The notes under the pieces were generated by a model. It worked only from the letters and a program-made list of their open reading frames with translations. It made no database searches and was not told the origin of the DNA. This document shows positions 12,923 to 20,878 of a stretch of 64,000 nt of DNA, in pieces (positions within the stretch are counted from its first letter, which is position 1; every line of letters starts with the position of its first letter). Location of the stretch: the NCBI GenBank assembly GCA_035650475.1, contig DASRHP010000004.1:62001-126000 (forward strand), in the 5' to 3' direction. Both the position numbers and the translations under genes were made by a program. The stretch is from Candidatus Binataceae bacterium (lineage in GTDB: Bacteria > Desulfobacterota > Binatia > Binatales > Binataceae).

Positions 12923-13681
12923 GTGGCTGGCGGCGAAATCAAGGCGGTGGTGCTCGACCTGTTTGACACCCTGGTCAAATGGGAACCCGAACGGCTGCCG
13001 CTGTTCACATGGCGCGAGCGCACCGCCCATAGCACCATCCCGTGGGTTCTGCCCGCGCTACGCGAAGGGATGGGCGAAGGCTTCGCCCTGGAGGATTTCC
13101 TTACCGTCTATCACGAGGTGGTCGAGGAGATCGGCGCCGAACGCGAGCGCGAAGGCATCGAGATAACCTGCCACGAGCGCTTCGAGCGGACGCTCGCACG
13201 CCTGGGCCGGCCGGAGCCTGACGCCCGTCGCGCGTTCGCGCGCCATCTTACGCGTGTCCACATGCGCGGGGTGCGCGAGGTGACCTACGCGCCGCCCGAG
13301 CGCTCACACGCGGTGCGCCGGCTCGCCCCCCGTTTCCGCCTGGGACTGCTCTCCAATTTCGACGACGCCGAGACCGGGCGGGAGGTCCTGCTTGATACGG
13401 GCGTCGCCGAGTTGTTCGAGGCGGTGATAATCTCGGCCGAGGTCGGACTGCGCAAGCCCAACCCGAGGATCTACGCGCGGATGCTCGAGATGCTGCGGCT
13501 GGCGCCGCACGAGGTGCTGTTCGTCGGCGACACCCCGCGCGAGGACGTGCTCGGCCCCAAGCGTGCCGCGATGCGCGTGGCTTGGATCAACAAGCGCGGC
13601 GAGCCGCTGCCCGAAGGCATCCCCCCGCCCGACCTGACGGTGCGCGACCTGGCCGAGTTGCCCGCCTTGCTTGGGGTGTGA
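12923..13681 (+). CDS. HAD-superfamily hydrolase
   Basis: A 252-residue HAD-like phosphatase/dehalogenase-type protein. Motif I is seen in VVLDLFDTLVKWE (nucleophile Asp near residue 10, general-acid Asp near 13). Motif II is the Ser of LLSNFDD (near 140), motif III the lysine in LRKPNPRIY (near 175) and motif IV VGDTPREDV (near 200), so it should be catalytically competent. It starts with GTG at 12923, 16 bases after the membrane-protein gene; no strong ribosome-binding site is visible. Substrate unknown. Confidence 0.87.
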   Translation: MAGGEIKAVVLDLFDTLVKWEPERLPLFTWRERTAHSTIPWVLPALREGMGEGFALEDFLTVYHEVVEEIGAEREREGIEITCHERFERTLARLGRPEPDARRAFARHLTRVHMRGVREVTYAPPERSHAVRRLAPRFRLGLLSNFDDAETGREVLLDTGVAELFEAVIISAEVGLRKPNPRIYARMLEMLRLAPHEVLFVGDTPREDVLGPKRAAMRVAWINKRGEPLPEGIPPPDLTVRDLAELPALLGV

Positions 13682-13685
13682 CGCG

Positions 13686-14183
13686 ATGGAGCGCCCGCCC
13701 GCGATAGCCGTGATCGGCGCCGGCGAGGCGCCGGCCGAGGTGCTCGATCTGGCCTATCGGGTCGGGAGCGAAATCGGCGCCCGCGGCGCAACGCTGGTCT
13801 GCGGCGGGCGGGGCGGCGTGATGGAAGCGGCCGCGCGCGGAGCACGCGAGCGTGGCGCCCATACCGTCGGCATCATCCCGGGCTTCGACCATCGCGAGGC
13901 CAATGAGTACGTTGAATTCGTCGTCGCCACCGGCCTCGGCGAGGCGCGCAACGCGGTCGTCATCGGCAGCGCCGACGCGGTCGTCGCGCTGGCGGGCGAG
14001 GGCGGCACGCTCAGCGAGATCGGCTTCGCGCTGAAGCTCGGCCGCCCGCTGGTCGCGCTGCGCGCCTGGCGCAATCTCGAGGGCATCACGCACGCCGACA
14101 ACCCAAGGGCGGCCGTCGAGACGGCGCTCCGGATGGCCGAGGAACGGCGGCCCGGACGGCGCCGAGCGGAGAGGTCGCGATGA
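13686..14183 (+). CDS. LOG-like Rossmann-fold protein (TIGR00725 type)
   Basis: A 165-residue protein of the lysine-decarboxylase-like/LOG superfamily. The two family motifs are present: CGGRGGVMEAAARGA (near residue 40) and GEGGTLSEIGFAL (near 105), which form the nucleotide-phosphoribohydrolase site in characterised LOG enzymes. The ATG at 13686 lies five bases after the HAD stop. Its stop overlaps the thioesterase start (ATGA), so the two are translationally coupled. The likely activity is hydrolysis of a nucleotide-type substrate; the real one is unknown. A second, longer LOG protein is at 51258-52088. Confidence 0.83.
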   Translation: MERPPAIAVIGAGEAPAEVLDLAYRVGSEIGARGATLVCGGRGGVMEAAARGARERGAHTVGIIPGFDHREANEYVEFVVATGLGEARNAVVIGSADAVVALAGEGGTLSEIGFALKLGRPLVALRAWRNLEGITHADNPRAAVETALRMAEERRPGRRRAERSR

Positions 14184-14590
14184 GCGACGCGCACGTCGGC
14201 GCAGTACTGGCCGAGATGGAGGCCGGGCCGTTTTCGGCGGCGCTGCGGCTCAAGATCGAAGAGTACGCCGAAGGGACGGCGGTTGTGCGGATGCCGTTCG
14301 ACCTGCGGAGCCTCAATGCCGGCGGCCCCGACGTTCCGATCCACGGCGGCGCAATCGCCGCGCTTGCCGATTTCGCCGCTTGCGCCGCGGTTTGGACGCT
14401 GCCGGCGACCCGCCGCAGCGCAACGATTTCGATCACCGTCAACTACACCGCGCCAGCGGTGCAGAGCGACCTCATCGCGCACGCGCAGGTGCGCCGCCAC
14501 GGGCGGCGCGTCGCCAGCATCGCGGTCGAGGTCCACGATAGCGCCGGCGCGCTGGTCGCCGACGCGCTGGTGACCTACAAGATTGCCTGA
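14180..14590 (+). CDS. PaaI-family hot-dog thioesterase
   Basis: A 136-residue acyl-CoA thioesterase-like protein. The signature HGGAIAALADFAACAAVW near residues 55-72 contains the HGG active-site region, and SITVNYTAPAV corresponds to the second conserved strand. The start overlaps the previous stop in an ATGA. Such enzymes hydrolyse aromatic or medium-chain acyl-CoA; the substrate here is unknown. Confidence 0.87.
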   Translation: MSDAHVGAVLAEMEAGPFSAALRLKIEEYAEGTAVVRMPFDLRSLNAGGPDVPIHGGAIAALADFAACAAVWTLPATRRSATISITVNYTAPAVQSDLIAHAQVRRHGRRVASIAVEVHDSAGALVADALVTYKIA

Positions 14591-15356
14591 CGCCCGCGCC
14601 ATATTCGCCGCAATTCGCGCGGCGGCCGATCGCCATGGCCTCAACCTTGCCGCGGCGGTGCCGGTCGAGCGCTACGACGCGAGGGTCAAGCCGGCGGCGC
14701 GCGCGGCGGCGATTGACCCCGCCGCGCGCTCGATGGTCGTGCTCGGCAACGGCGGCGGCGCGCTCTGGACGGCGCTCAACGGGCACGCTGCGCGCAACCA
14801 CGGATGGTGGGAGCGCGAGAACCCGCTCGACGATTTCATCCGCGAGGTGGTCGAGCGCGACGCCGCCGCCCCCGCGCGCGATGCGGGCGTACGATGTACG
14901 ATTGCCTACCCGTTCATCAACGGCGGCCCCGCGCTCGATTTCGTCGCGCTCGCGTGCGCTGCCGCAATCGCTGCACCGAGTATCCTCGGCGTCGCGGTCC
15001 ATCCGCTCTTCGGGCCGTGGATCGCCTTTCGCGCTGCGCTTCTGCTTGACGTGGTGCTCGATGAGCCGGGCGAGGCGGCGGGCTTCGATCCGTGTCCCGG
15101 ATGCGTCGCGCGCCCGTGTCTGGCCGCGTGTCCCACGGGCGCGGTGCGCTTTCCCGCCGGATGGGACGTGGCGCGATGCCTGACGTATCGCGTCGAGCAG
15201 GAGGCCGATTGCGCCGGGCGATGCCATGCGCGGGCGGCCTGCGTGCTCGGCCCCGGGCATCGCTATTCCGACGACGAGTTGGCGTACCATCAGATGCGCG
15301 CGCTGCACGCGATGCGCCCGTACTACGAGGCGCACATCCGACCGACGCGGCGCTAG
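14583..15356 (+). CDS. Ferredoxin-like protein related to the C-terminal half of epoxyqueuosine reductase
   Basis: A 257-residue protein with a cysteine-rich C-terminal region, CPGCVARPCLAACP near residues 170-184, then further cysteines (CLTYR near 200 and CAGRCHARAAC near 211-221). The spacing suggests one or two [4Fe-4S] clusters of the bacterial ferredoxin type. The N-terminal 150 residues resemble the flavin/cobalamin-independent part of QueG-like proteins only loosely. The best start is a TTG at 14583 overlapping the thioesterase by eight bases; there is no ATG before residue 50. The cluster and the ATGA-coupled upstream genes indicate an operon. A redox role is likely; the partner is unknown. 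Confidence 0.6.
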   Translation: MPDARAIFAAIRAAADRHGLNLAAAVPVERYDARVKPAARAAAIDPAARSMVVLGNGGGALWTALNGHAARNHGWWERENPLDDFIREVVERDAAAPARDAGVRCTIAYPFINGGPALDFVALACAAAIAAPSILGVAVHPLFGPWIAFRAALLLDVVLDEPGEAAGFDPCPGCVARPCLAACPTGAVRFPAGWDVARCLTYRVEQEADCAGRCHARAACVLGPGHRYSDDELAYHQMRALHAMRPYYEAHIRPTRR

Positions 15357-15417
15357 GCGGGCGCGCCGCTCTCTGGCGGAAGGTGCAGAAGGGAGTGCCG
15401 AGCGTCGCCCGTGCGGC

Positions 15418-16128
15418 CTACTTGCAGGAATTGAGCCGATGGCGGTCGAGCGCCGGCAGCGACGGCTCGGCGGTCTCGTCCTCTTCGGCCCACGGTGGCG
15501 GCTGATCGCGCTCGGTGTAGGTCTTAAGCTCCGGGCGCATCGGGTTATACACCTCGCGCGCCTGCTCGTCGTACCACGCCAGCATCTCGCGCATGTTGCC
15601 GTCGCGCCCCTGCTCGGCCAGAACGCGCGAGCGATGCATCAGCAGCTCCTTGGTTTCGACGAAGTCCTTGCGGTCGAAGCCCCAGATGCGTGGATGGACG
15701 TAGGTGTCCATCCGGATCGCGTCGCACGGGCAGGCCTCGACACACAGCCCGCAGTAAATGCAGCGCAGGGTGTCGATCTCGTAGCGCACGGGGAATTTTT
15801 CGACGTGGGGGTCGGGATGCGCGCAGGCCTCGATGTAGATGCATTGCGCGGGGCAGGCGGTCGCACACAGGTAGCACGCGGTGCATCGCACCGAGCCGTC
15901 GGCGCGCAGGGTCAGGCGATGGCTGCCGCGGTAACCCTCGGAGTAGGGCTTGCGCTCGTCGGGGTACTGGACGGTGGTTGCCGCCTGGCGCTGGCGGGCT
16001 AGGCCGAAGAGGTGCGCGACATGCAGCGCAAAGTTGCGCATGAAATGGGCGTTGATCGTCGCGAGACCACGCAGCACCTCGCCGAGGTACAGGCGTTCCC
16101 ACAGCGTCATTTCTTCGCGTCGTTTCAT
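15418..16128 (-). CDS. nuoI: NuoI-like 2x[4Fe-4S] ferredoxin (orphan)
   Basis: A 236-residue protein with the two cluster motifs of the complex I subunit I: CTACYLCATACP (near 75-86) and CIYCGLCVEACP (near 120-131). It also has the NuoI-like YPDERKPYSEGYRGSHRLT lead-in and a C-terminal tail typical of longer NuoI forms. In complex I this subunit relays electrons to quinone through clusters N6a/N6b. No other nuo gene is in the window, so it is either a dispersed complex I subunit or a stand-alone membrane-associated ferredoxin. The start at 16128 (MKRREEM) is used because upstream codons are not family-like. Confidence 0.85.
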   Translation of the reverse strand: MKRREEMTLWERLYLGEVLRGLATINAHFMRNFALHVAHLFGLARQRQAATTVQYPDERKPYSEGYRGSHRLTLRADGSVRCTACYLCATACPAQCIYIEACAHPDPHVEKFPVRYEIDTLRCIYCGLCVEACPCDAIRMDTYVHPRIWGFDRKDFVETKELLMHRSRVLAEQGRDGNMREMLAWYDEQAREVYNPMRPELKTYTERDQPPPWAEEDETAEPSLPALDRHRLNSCK

Positions 16129-16272
16129 CGTGGTCGGGATGCGGCGCAGGGGGTAAGGCGTTAACTCGGCGCCCACTATAGGAGGCGCCGGCGATCGGAA
16201 TCAAGCCTGCCCCGTTTCCCCTTGGGGCCGCTGCCAACGGCGCCTACCGAAGGCGCGTCCAAGCCGGGTCTG

Positions 16273-16716
16273 TCAGCCCGGAACAACTTCCAGCGCGACG
16301 GTGGTGTCGGCGGTCGCGACCGCGACCGAGCCGTACAGCGGTCAGTGCCGCTTGTAGAACTCGACCATCTCGCGCGCCTGCGCCTCGCTCACTCCCACCA
16401 TCACGAATTTCAGCCGCGCGTTCTCGAACACCGCCGGCCCCTCGCGCTTGGCCTGGGTGTCGATCAGTCCTTCCATGCTGACCTCGACGCGCTTGAGCGC
16501 CGCGCCGGACTGCCTGGCCAGTCGTTCCATCATGAGCGTCGCACAGCCGGTGATTCCGGCCAGGAACAGCTCGCCCGCACCGGGCGCCTCGCCGGGGCCG
16601 CCGTGGTAGGCGCCGTCGTCGATCACGGCCTGGTTGTGGCGCGCGGTCCAGATGTGGCGGCCGGGAATGCCGGTCGAGACGGTTGTGACCTTGGGCGTGA
16701 TGTAACGCTCAGCCAT
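16273..16716 (-). CDS. OsmC-family peroxide reductase, probable selenoprotein (UGA/Sec at residue 125)
   Basis: OsmC/Ohr proteins reduce organic hydroperoxides with two cysteines. The first is C58 in LAGITGCATLMM. At codon 125 (16342-16344) there is an in-frame TGA, where E. coli OsmC has its second redox cysteine, Cys125. The frame continues PLYGSVAVATADTTVALEVVPG to a second TGA at 16273, the expected C-terminus for this family (CPLYG-like motif, total 147 residues). Stopping at the first TGA would give 124 residues without the second redox site. A GGUCGC-GGUC-GCGACC hairpin begins 14 bases after the UGA, as in bacterial SECIS elements. Selenocysteine is therefore the best reading. A nonsense mutation or sequencing error (TGC to TGA) is the alternative; no sel gene is in the window to decide. 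Confidence 0.78.
16308..16333 (-). promoter_or_regulatory. Candidate bacterial SECIS hairpin downstream of the OsmC UGA
   Basis: In the mRNA the upper stem is CGGUCGC paired with GCGACCG, closed by a GGUC tetraloop. A CU bulge on the 5' side separates it from three further pairs (CGG/CCG). The stem base lies about 9 bases and the loop about 21 bases after the UGA. A G-U in the apical loop and a bulged U below it are features known from the E. coli fdhF SECIS. High local GC makes chance hairpins common, so this supports but does not prove Sec insertion. Confidence 0.5.
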
Positions 16717-16738
16717 GGGGACGCCTCCTCGACGTTTG

Positions 16739-17500
16739 CTACGCGGCGACTTGGGTTGTGCCCTGGAAGGCGGGGCGTTCGGGGTCGCAGATGTAGCGAA
16801 TGCGCGGCATCGCGATGTCCGCGACCGCGTAGCTTATCGAGATCGGGTTGCGCGGCTTGAGGTTGCCGGCGGCGTCACCCCACGCCGCGTTGTCGAGCAC
16901 GCGCAGCACCGGGCGTCCGCGCTCGGCGCACGAGAAGGTGAACTCGGGATCGACCTGGATCAGGACAAGCTGGCCGTCGTCCCTGTTGCGCGCCAGATGC
17001 ATGCTCGCGATGTACTGGATATCGTTGCCGGAGAGCAGGTCGCGGTCGAGCATCTCGAACTCGAGGATCGTTCTTCCCTCGGCGCCGACGTGGCCGATCA
17101 CGCGGTCGTGGCGCAGCGTGAGTTTGACCTCGCCGGGCGCGGTCGGATAGCCCCATCGCTGCGCCAGTTCGCGGCGTGCCTCTTCGTTGTTGCAGAAGGT
17201 GCGCAGGACGAAATCGCGCGGACGCACGCCGGCGCGCCCCGCGATTTTGACCTCGCCCAAGGCATACGGGCCCACCGGACTTTCGGGGCAGAGCGTCACC
17301 GTGCAGGTCATGTAGGCGGGGATCGACGGGTGCATCGTGCGCGGGATCAGCCAGTCGCCGAGGTCGTCGTCGATCTCGTGGTTGAGATTGAGGATCTGAG
17401 CCTTTTTGAGCGTCCACGGCTCGGTCTTGTAGCCGTGGATCTCGCGCGCGTACTTCGCGCTGAAGGCTTTTACGTCGAGCTTTCCCAGACGCGGTGGCAT
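16739..17500 (-). CDS. Acetoacetate-decarboxylase-fold protein
   Basis: A 253-residue protein resembling the ADC superfamily: a beta-barrel protein with CTVTLCPESPVGPY (near 80-93), a GEVKI strand, and a C-terminal GNLKPRNPISISYAVADI. True acetoacetate decarboxylases use a Schiff-base lysine in a conserved E-x-PK-type context. The corresponding stretch here reads RWGYPTAPGEVKL, and I cannot identify that lysine with confidence, so it may be a non-decarboxylating relative. The start at 17500 forms a TGATG overlap with the upstream LLM flavoprotein, indicating coupled expression. Confidence 0.72.
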   Translation of the reverse strand: MPPRLGKLDVKAFSAKYAREIHGYKTEPWTLKKAQILNLNHEIDDDLGDWLIPRTMHPSIPAYMTCTVTLCPESPVGPYALGEVKIAGRAGVRPRDFVLRTFCNNEEARRELAQRWGYPTAPGEVKLTLRHDRVIGHVGAEGRTILEFEMLDRDLLSGNDIQYIASMHLARNRDDGQLVLIQVDPEFTFSCAERGRPVLRVLDNAAWGDAAGNLKPRNPISISYAVADIAMPRIRYICDPERPAFQGTTQVAA

Positions 17501-18609
17501 CAGCGGCCTCCCGCCGCGGCGGCGGCCTGCTGCTCGCCGCGGAAGTGCGGCATCACGTGCTTGGCGAACGTGCGCAGGCTTTCGAGCACCTCGGCTTGCG
17601 GAATCGTCTCCAGCGCGTTGAGCAGGAAGTTGACCCGATCGACGCCCACCGACTCCCACGCCTTGCACGCCCGCAGCACGCGCTCGGGATCGCCGATCGC
17701 GATTCCCTCGGGCACGCCCATGTCGTCGCCCGGACCCGAGGCCTCCCGGCGCAGGGTCGGCAGCAGCCCCAGCGATGGATACGAGCGCGTCGGGTAGGCC
17801 TCGCGGCAGGCGAGCAGCTGGGCAGCGAGGAAGTTAAACGTGCCGAGCAGGCGGCGTCCGTTTTTGACTCCCTTCTCGGTGTCCTCGTGGCAGTACAGGA
17901 AGTTGACTGTGCTGACCTGCTCGTTGACGAACTCGCCGACCGGCTCGCAATCGCGGATGATGCGCCGGTAGTTCTTGATCTTCTCGGCCTGCTCCTTGAA
18001 CGAGCCAAAGGTGAGCCCGAGGCTGCCCAAGCCGCGCTCGGCGGCGTCGATTTCGGTGCCCGGGCTGGTCACCGCGACCCACATCGGCGGATGCGGCTTC
18101 TGGTAGGGCTTGGGGATGATCGTCCGCACCGGCATGGAGAACGCGCGACCCTCGTAACCGAAGCGCTCCTGGGTCCACATCCTGGGCAGCACGTGCACGA
18201 ACTCGTCCCAGGTCTTCTTGGTCTCGTCGGGATTGGCGCCGAAGCCGCCCAGCTCGGTCCAGGTGGCCGAGCGTCCGGTGCCGACCTCCAGCCGCCCGCC
18301 CGAGACGATATCCATCGTGGCGGTGCGCTCGGCGATTTTGATCGGGTTGTTGAACTGCGGGACGCAGACGATGATGCCATGGCCGACGCGGATGCGCCGG
18401 GTCTTCATCGCGCAAGCGGTCAGAAAAATCTCGGGCGCCGAGCAGTGCGAGTACTCTTCGAGGAAATGGTGCTCGACGGCCCAGACCTGGTCGAAGCCCA
18501 GCTCGTCGGCGAGCATCACCTGCTCCAGGCAGTTGTCATAGACGCGCTTTTCGGCTTCGCGGTCCCACGGGCGCGGCACCGAGATTTCGTAGAAAAGGCC
18601 GAATTTCAT
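17500..18609 (-). CDS. LLM-class flavin-dependent oxidoreductase (luciferase-like)
   Basis: A 369-residue bacterial-luciferase-like TIM barrel that uses reduced FMN or F420. It starts MKFGLFYEISVPRPW, has LADELGFDQVWAVEHHF near residue 35, the RIRVGHGI strand near 80 and SGGRLEVGTGRS near 105, all standard LLM signatures. The start at 18609 is supported by GGAGGA 7 bases upstream. It is coupled to the ADC-like gene. Many such pairs act in oxidative breakdown of unusual carbon or sulfur compounds; the substrate is unknown. Confidence 0.9.
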   Translation of the reverse strand: MKFGLFYEISVPRPWDREAEKRVYDNCLEQVMLADELGFDQVWAVEHHFLEEYSHCSAPEIFLTACAMKTRRIRVGHGIIVCVPQFNNPIKIAERTATMDIVSGGRLEVGTGRSATWTELGGFGANPDETKKTWDEFVHVLPRMWTQERFGYEGRAFSMPVRTIIPKPYQKPHPPMWVAVTSPGTEIDAAERGLGSLGLTFGSFKEQAEKIKNYRRIIRDCEPVGEFVNEQVSTVNFLYCHEDTEKGVKNGRRLLGTFNFLAAQLLACREAYPTRSYPSLGLLPTLRREASGPGDDMGVPEGIAIGDPERVLRACKAWESVGVDRVNFLLNALETIPQAEVLESLRTFAKHVMPHFRGEQQAAAAAGGR

Positions 18610-18727
18610 CGTGGTTCCTCCCGCTACAGGGTTCGGTTTAACGCAATCCCGGCGCGAAGGGAAAGTCCGCACGGAGAGGGCTGGCGATGAGTCCCGCCCG
18701 ATCTCGCCGCGGATTCTTGCGCTGCGC

Positions 18728-19975
18728 TCAAGCGGGCGCGCCGGCGTGCAAGTCGGACCCCTTACGCTCTCGGCCCAGACTTATCACGATCGCGGCGCCG
18801 ACCAAAGCGATCCCGGCCACCGTCGCCAGCGCCGCCGCGTACGACATCCGTTCCGCCAGCAGCGCCTCGACGAACGCCGCGTTGGCGGCAAACATCACCC
18901 CGAGCTGATAGGCGAGCCCGGTGAACAGCCCGCGCACCTCGGCAGGCGCGAGCTCGGCCAGGTGCGCCGGGATTACTCCCCACGCGCCCTGCACCATGAA
19001 CTGCATCACGAACGCCCCGGCTCCGAGCCACAGCAGCGAATGCGGATAGACCCATAGCGGCACCACCAGCAGACCGCACAGCGCGGCCCCCGCCATCGCT
19101 TGTCGCCGCCCCGCGCGGTCGGACAGCCACCCCAGCACGAGCCCGCCGATTAGCGCGCCGACGTTGTAAACCAGCGCCAGGGTGGCGACCGTGCGGGAGT
19201 CGAGCCCGCGCTCGCGCTGGAGAAAGGTCGGATACATGTCCTGGGTGGCGTGCGCGATGAGGTTCATCGTCGTCATCAGCACGACCAGATACACGAACAG
19301 TCGCAGGTTAGCGCGCACTGCGCGCCAGATGCGCGAGCTGTCCGGGCGCATCCGCTCCCACGCCGGCGACTCCGGCACCTTGGCGCGGATATACAGCGTC
19401 AGCAGCGCCGGCGCGCCACCCAGCACGAACATCGCGCGCCATCCGAAGTGCGGAAAGACGAAGTAGAAGGCCCCCGCCGCGAGCAGATAGCCCACCGCGT
19501 ACCCTTCCTGCAGCAGCCCGGAGAGCAGTCCGCGCCAGCGCACAGGCACCGCCTCCATCGCGAGTGCGGCGCCCACGCCCCATTCGCCGCCCATCCCGAT
19601 CCCATACAGCCCGCGCAGGATCAGGAACACGGCGTAGCTCGGCGCGAGCCCGCTGAGCGCCTCGATTATCGAGTAGAAGATGACGTCGAGCATCAGCGGT
19701 GTGCGCCGGCCCCATCGGTCGGCGATCCAGCCGAAGAGCAGCGCTCCCACCGGACGCATCATCAGAGTGGCCGTGATCGTAAAGGCGACGTCAGCGACCG
19801 AACGATGGAACTCGCGGGCGATTGCCGGGACAGTGAAGATCAGGACGAAGAAGTCGAAGGCGTCGAGCGTCCAGCCCAAAAACGCCGCCGCCAGCGCGTG
19901 GCCCGCGCCCGCCGCGGCGGCGGCCTGCGGTTCAGCGATTCGGGCCCGCGCCCGTCCGGCCTCCATAGGCTGCAT
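18728..19975 (-). CDS. MFS transporter, SHS-like (organic acid/sialate type)
   Basis: A 12-segment major facilitator of about 415 residues. The opening LGWTLDAFDFFVLIFTVPAIA and the cytoplasmic-loop motif GWIADRWGRR (near residue 83), repeated as GWLSDRAGRR in the second half, are typical. The TLDAFDFF motif is characteristic of sialate/lactate:H+ symporters of the SHS group. The start at 19975 (MQPMEAG) is the ATG nearest the first membrane segment; ATGs at 19966 and 20011 are also possible. It follows the LLM gene by 118 bases and probably imports an acid degraded by neighbouring enzymes. Confidence 0.82.
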   Translation of the reverse strand: MQPMEAGRARARIAEPQAAAAAGAGHALAAAFLGWTLDAFDFFVLIFTVPAIAREFHRSVADVAFTITATLMMRPVGALLFGWIADRWGRRTPLMLDVIFYSIIEALSGLAPSYAVFLILRGLYGIGMGGEWGVGAALAMEAVPVRWRGLLSGLLQEGYAVGYLLAAGAFYFVFPHFGWRAMFVLGGAPALLTLYIRAKVPESPAWERMRPDSSRIWRAVRANLRLFVYLVVLMTTMNLIAHATQDMYPTFLQRERGLDSRTVATLALVYNVGALIGGLVLGWLSDRAGRRQAMAGAALCGLLVVPLWVYPHSLLWLGAGAFVMQFMVQGAWGVIPAHLAELAPAEVRGLFTGLAYQLGVMFAANAAFVEALLAERMSYAAALATVAGIALVGAAIVISLGRERKGSDLHAGAPA

Positions 19976-20184
19976 GTCATAGTCGATATGCTTGGCGGCG
20001 CAAAGCCCCATTGCGCACGCCGCTCTTTGGCCGAGAAGACCACGGCGGGCGCTCGGAGCCCCGACCGCTAAATCTGGATCCACCTTGGGCCGCAGGGAAT
20101 CTCGCCGTGCGGGCAGCCGTCCGAGGCCTCGTATCCCACAGCGCGCCGATTGAACGCGCGCGGCAAATGCGCCATGCAGATAGC

Positions 20185-20811
20185 ATGCGATTGGCGCTCG
20201 GAGCGGCATTGTCACTGGTGACCGTCGGCTTTTCGACCCCGCTCCTGACGCGGCATCCGCTTTCGGCGTCGGCCGCCGCGGCCGCCGAGCCGTTCCGCTT
20301 TCCGGCCGTGCTGCGCACCGGCAAAAGGGTCGGCGACCTGATTCCCGGCGTCACCAGCTTGAACGATGCGCTCAGGATGTTCCCGGCTGCGCCGCGCGAC
20401 TTCCCGGGTAATCCGCGCGCGCCGGTCAGCTTTCCGGTAGCCAAGCTCGGCGACGTCCAGCCCGAGCCGACGCTGGTTTACAACCCGCCCGATACCACCT
20501 ACGCGTTGTTCTTCGACGACAACAGCAAGCTCGTGATCATTGAGGACGCCCGCCCACCGCTGCGCGGGCTCGGCCCGCGCGAGATCCACAAGCGCTATCC
20601 AATGCTCAAGGACATGGGACACGACGAACGCGTAATCGAACTCCAGGGCGAAGTGCGGCCGTGCGTCGTGATGATGGTGCTGTTCGATGCCGCCAGCCGC
20701 AAGGTGAGCGCCATCGCGTACGCGTTCACGTGCGCGACCGGTGCGGCGCAGAGCACGATGCGCGATCCGGATGGGCGGCTCGCATGCCGCGCCGCGGCGC
20801 GCGGCGCTTGA
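20185..20811 (+). CDS. Secreted hypothetical protein
   Basis: A 208-residue protein with an N-terminal signal peptide: a basic start MR, a hydrophobic core to about residue 20, then an Ala-rich probable cleavage region before AEPFRFP. The mature part begins GKRVGDLIPGVTSLNDALRMFP and contains TLVYNPPDTTYALFFDDN and KLVIIED, suggesting a small alpha/beta fold of the type that scores ranked periodic domains in secreted proteins. I do not recognise the family. The ATG at 20185 starts exactly at the signal peptide; the longer upstream frame overlaps the divergent MFS promoter. Confidence 0.55.
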   Translation: MRLALGAALSLVTVGFSTPLLTRHPLSASAAAAAEPFRFPAVLRTGKRVGDLIPGVTSLNDALRMFPAAPRDFPGNPRAPVSFPVAKLGDVQPEPTLVYNPPDTTYALFFDDNSKLVIIEDARPPLRGLGPREIHKRYPMLKDMGHDERVIELQGEVRPCVVMMVLFDAASRKVSAIAYAFTCATGAAQSTMRDPDGRLACRAAARGA

Positions 20812-20878
20812 GGCGAGGGCGCGACGTGGGTTATTTGACCGTCGGCGGCTAGTCAGGGGAATCGGCGAGGCGACGGCG

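Noticed and set aside
16342-16716. OsmC as a normal 124-residue protein ending at the first TGA
   Set aside because: The frame continues with a typical OsmC C-terminus after the TGA, and the stop falls on the second redox position; truncation would remove a conserved functional residue.
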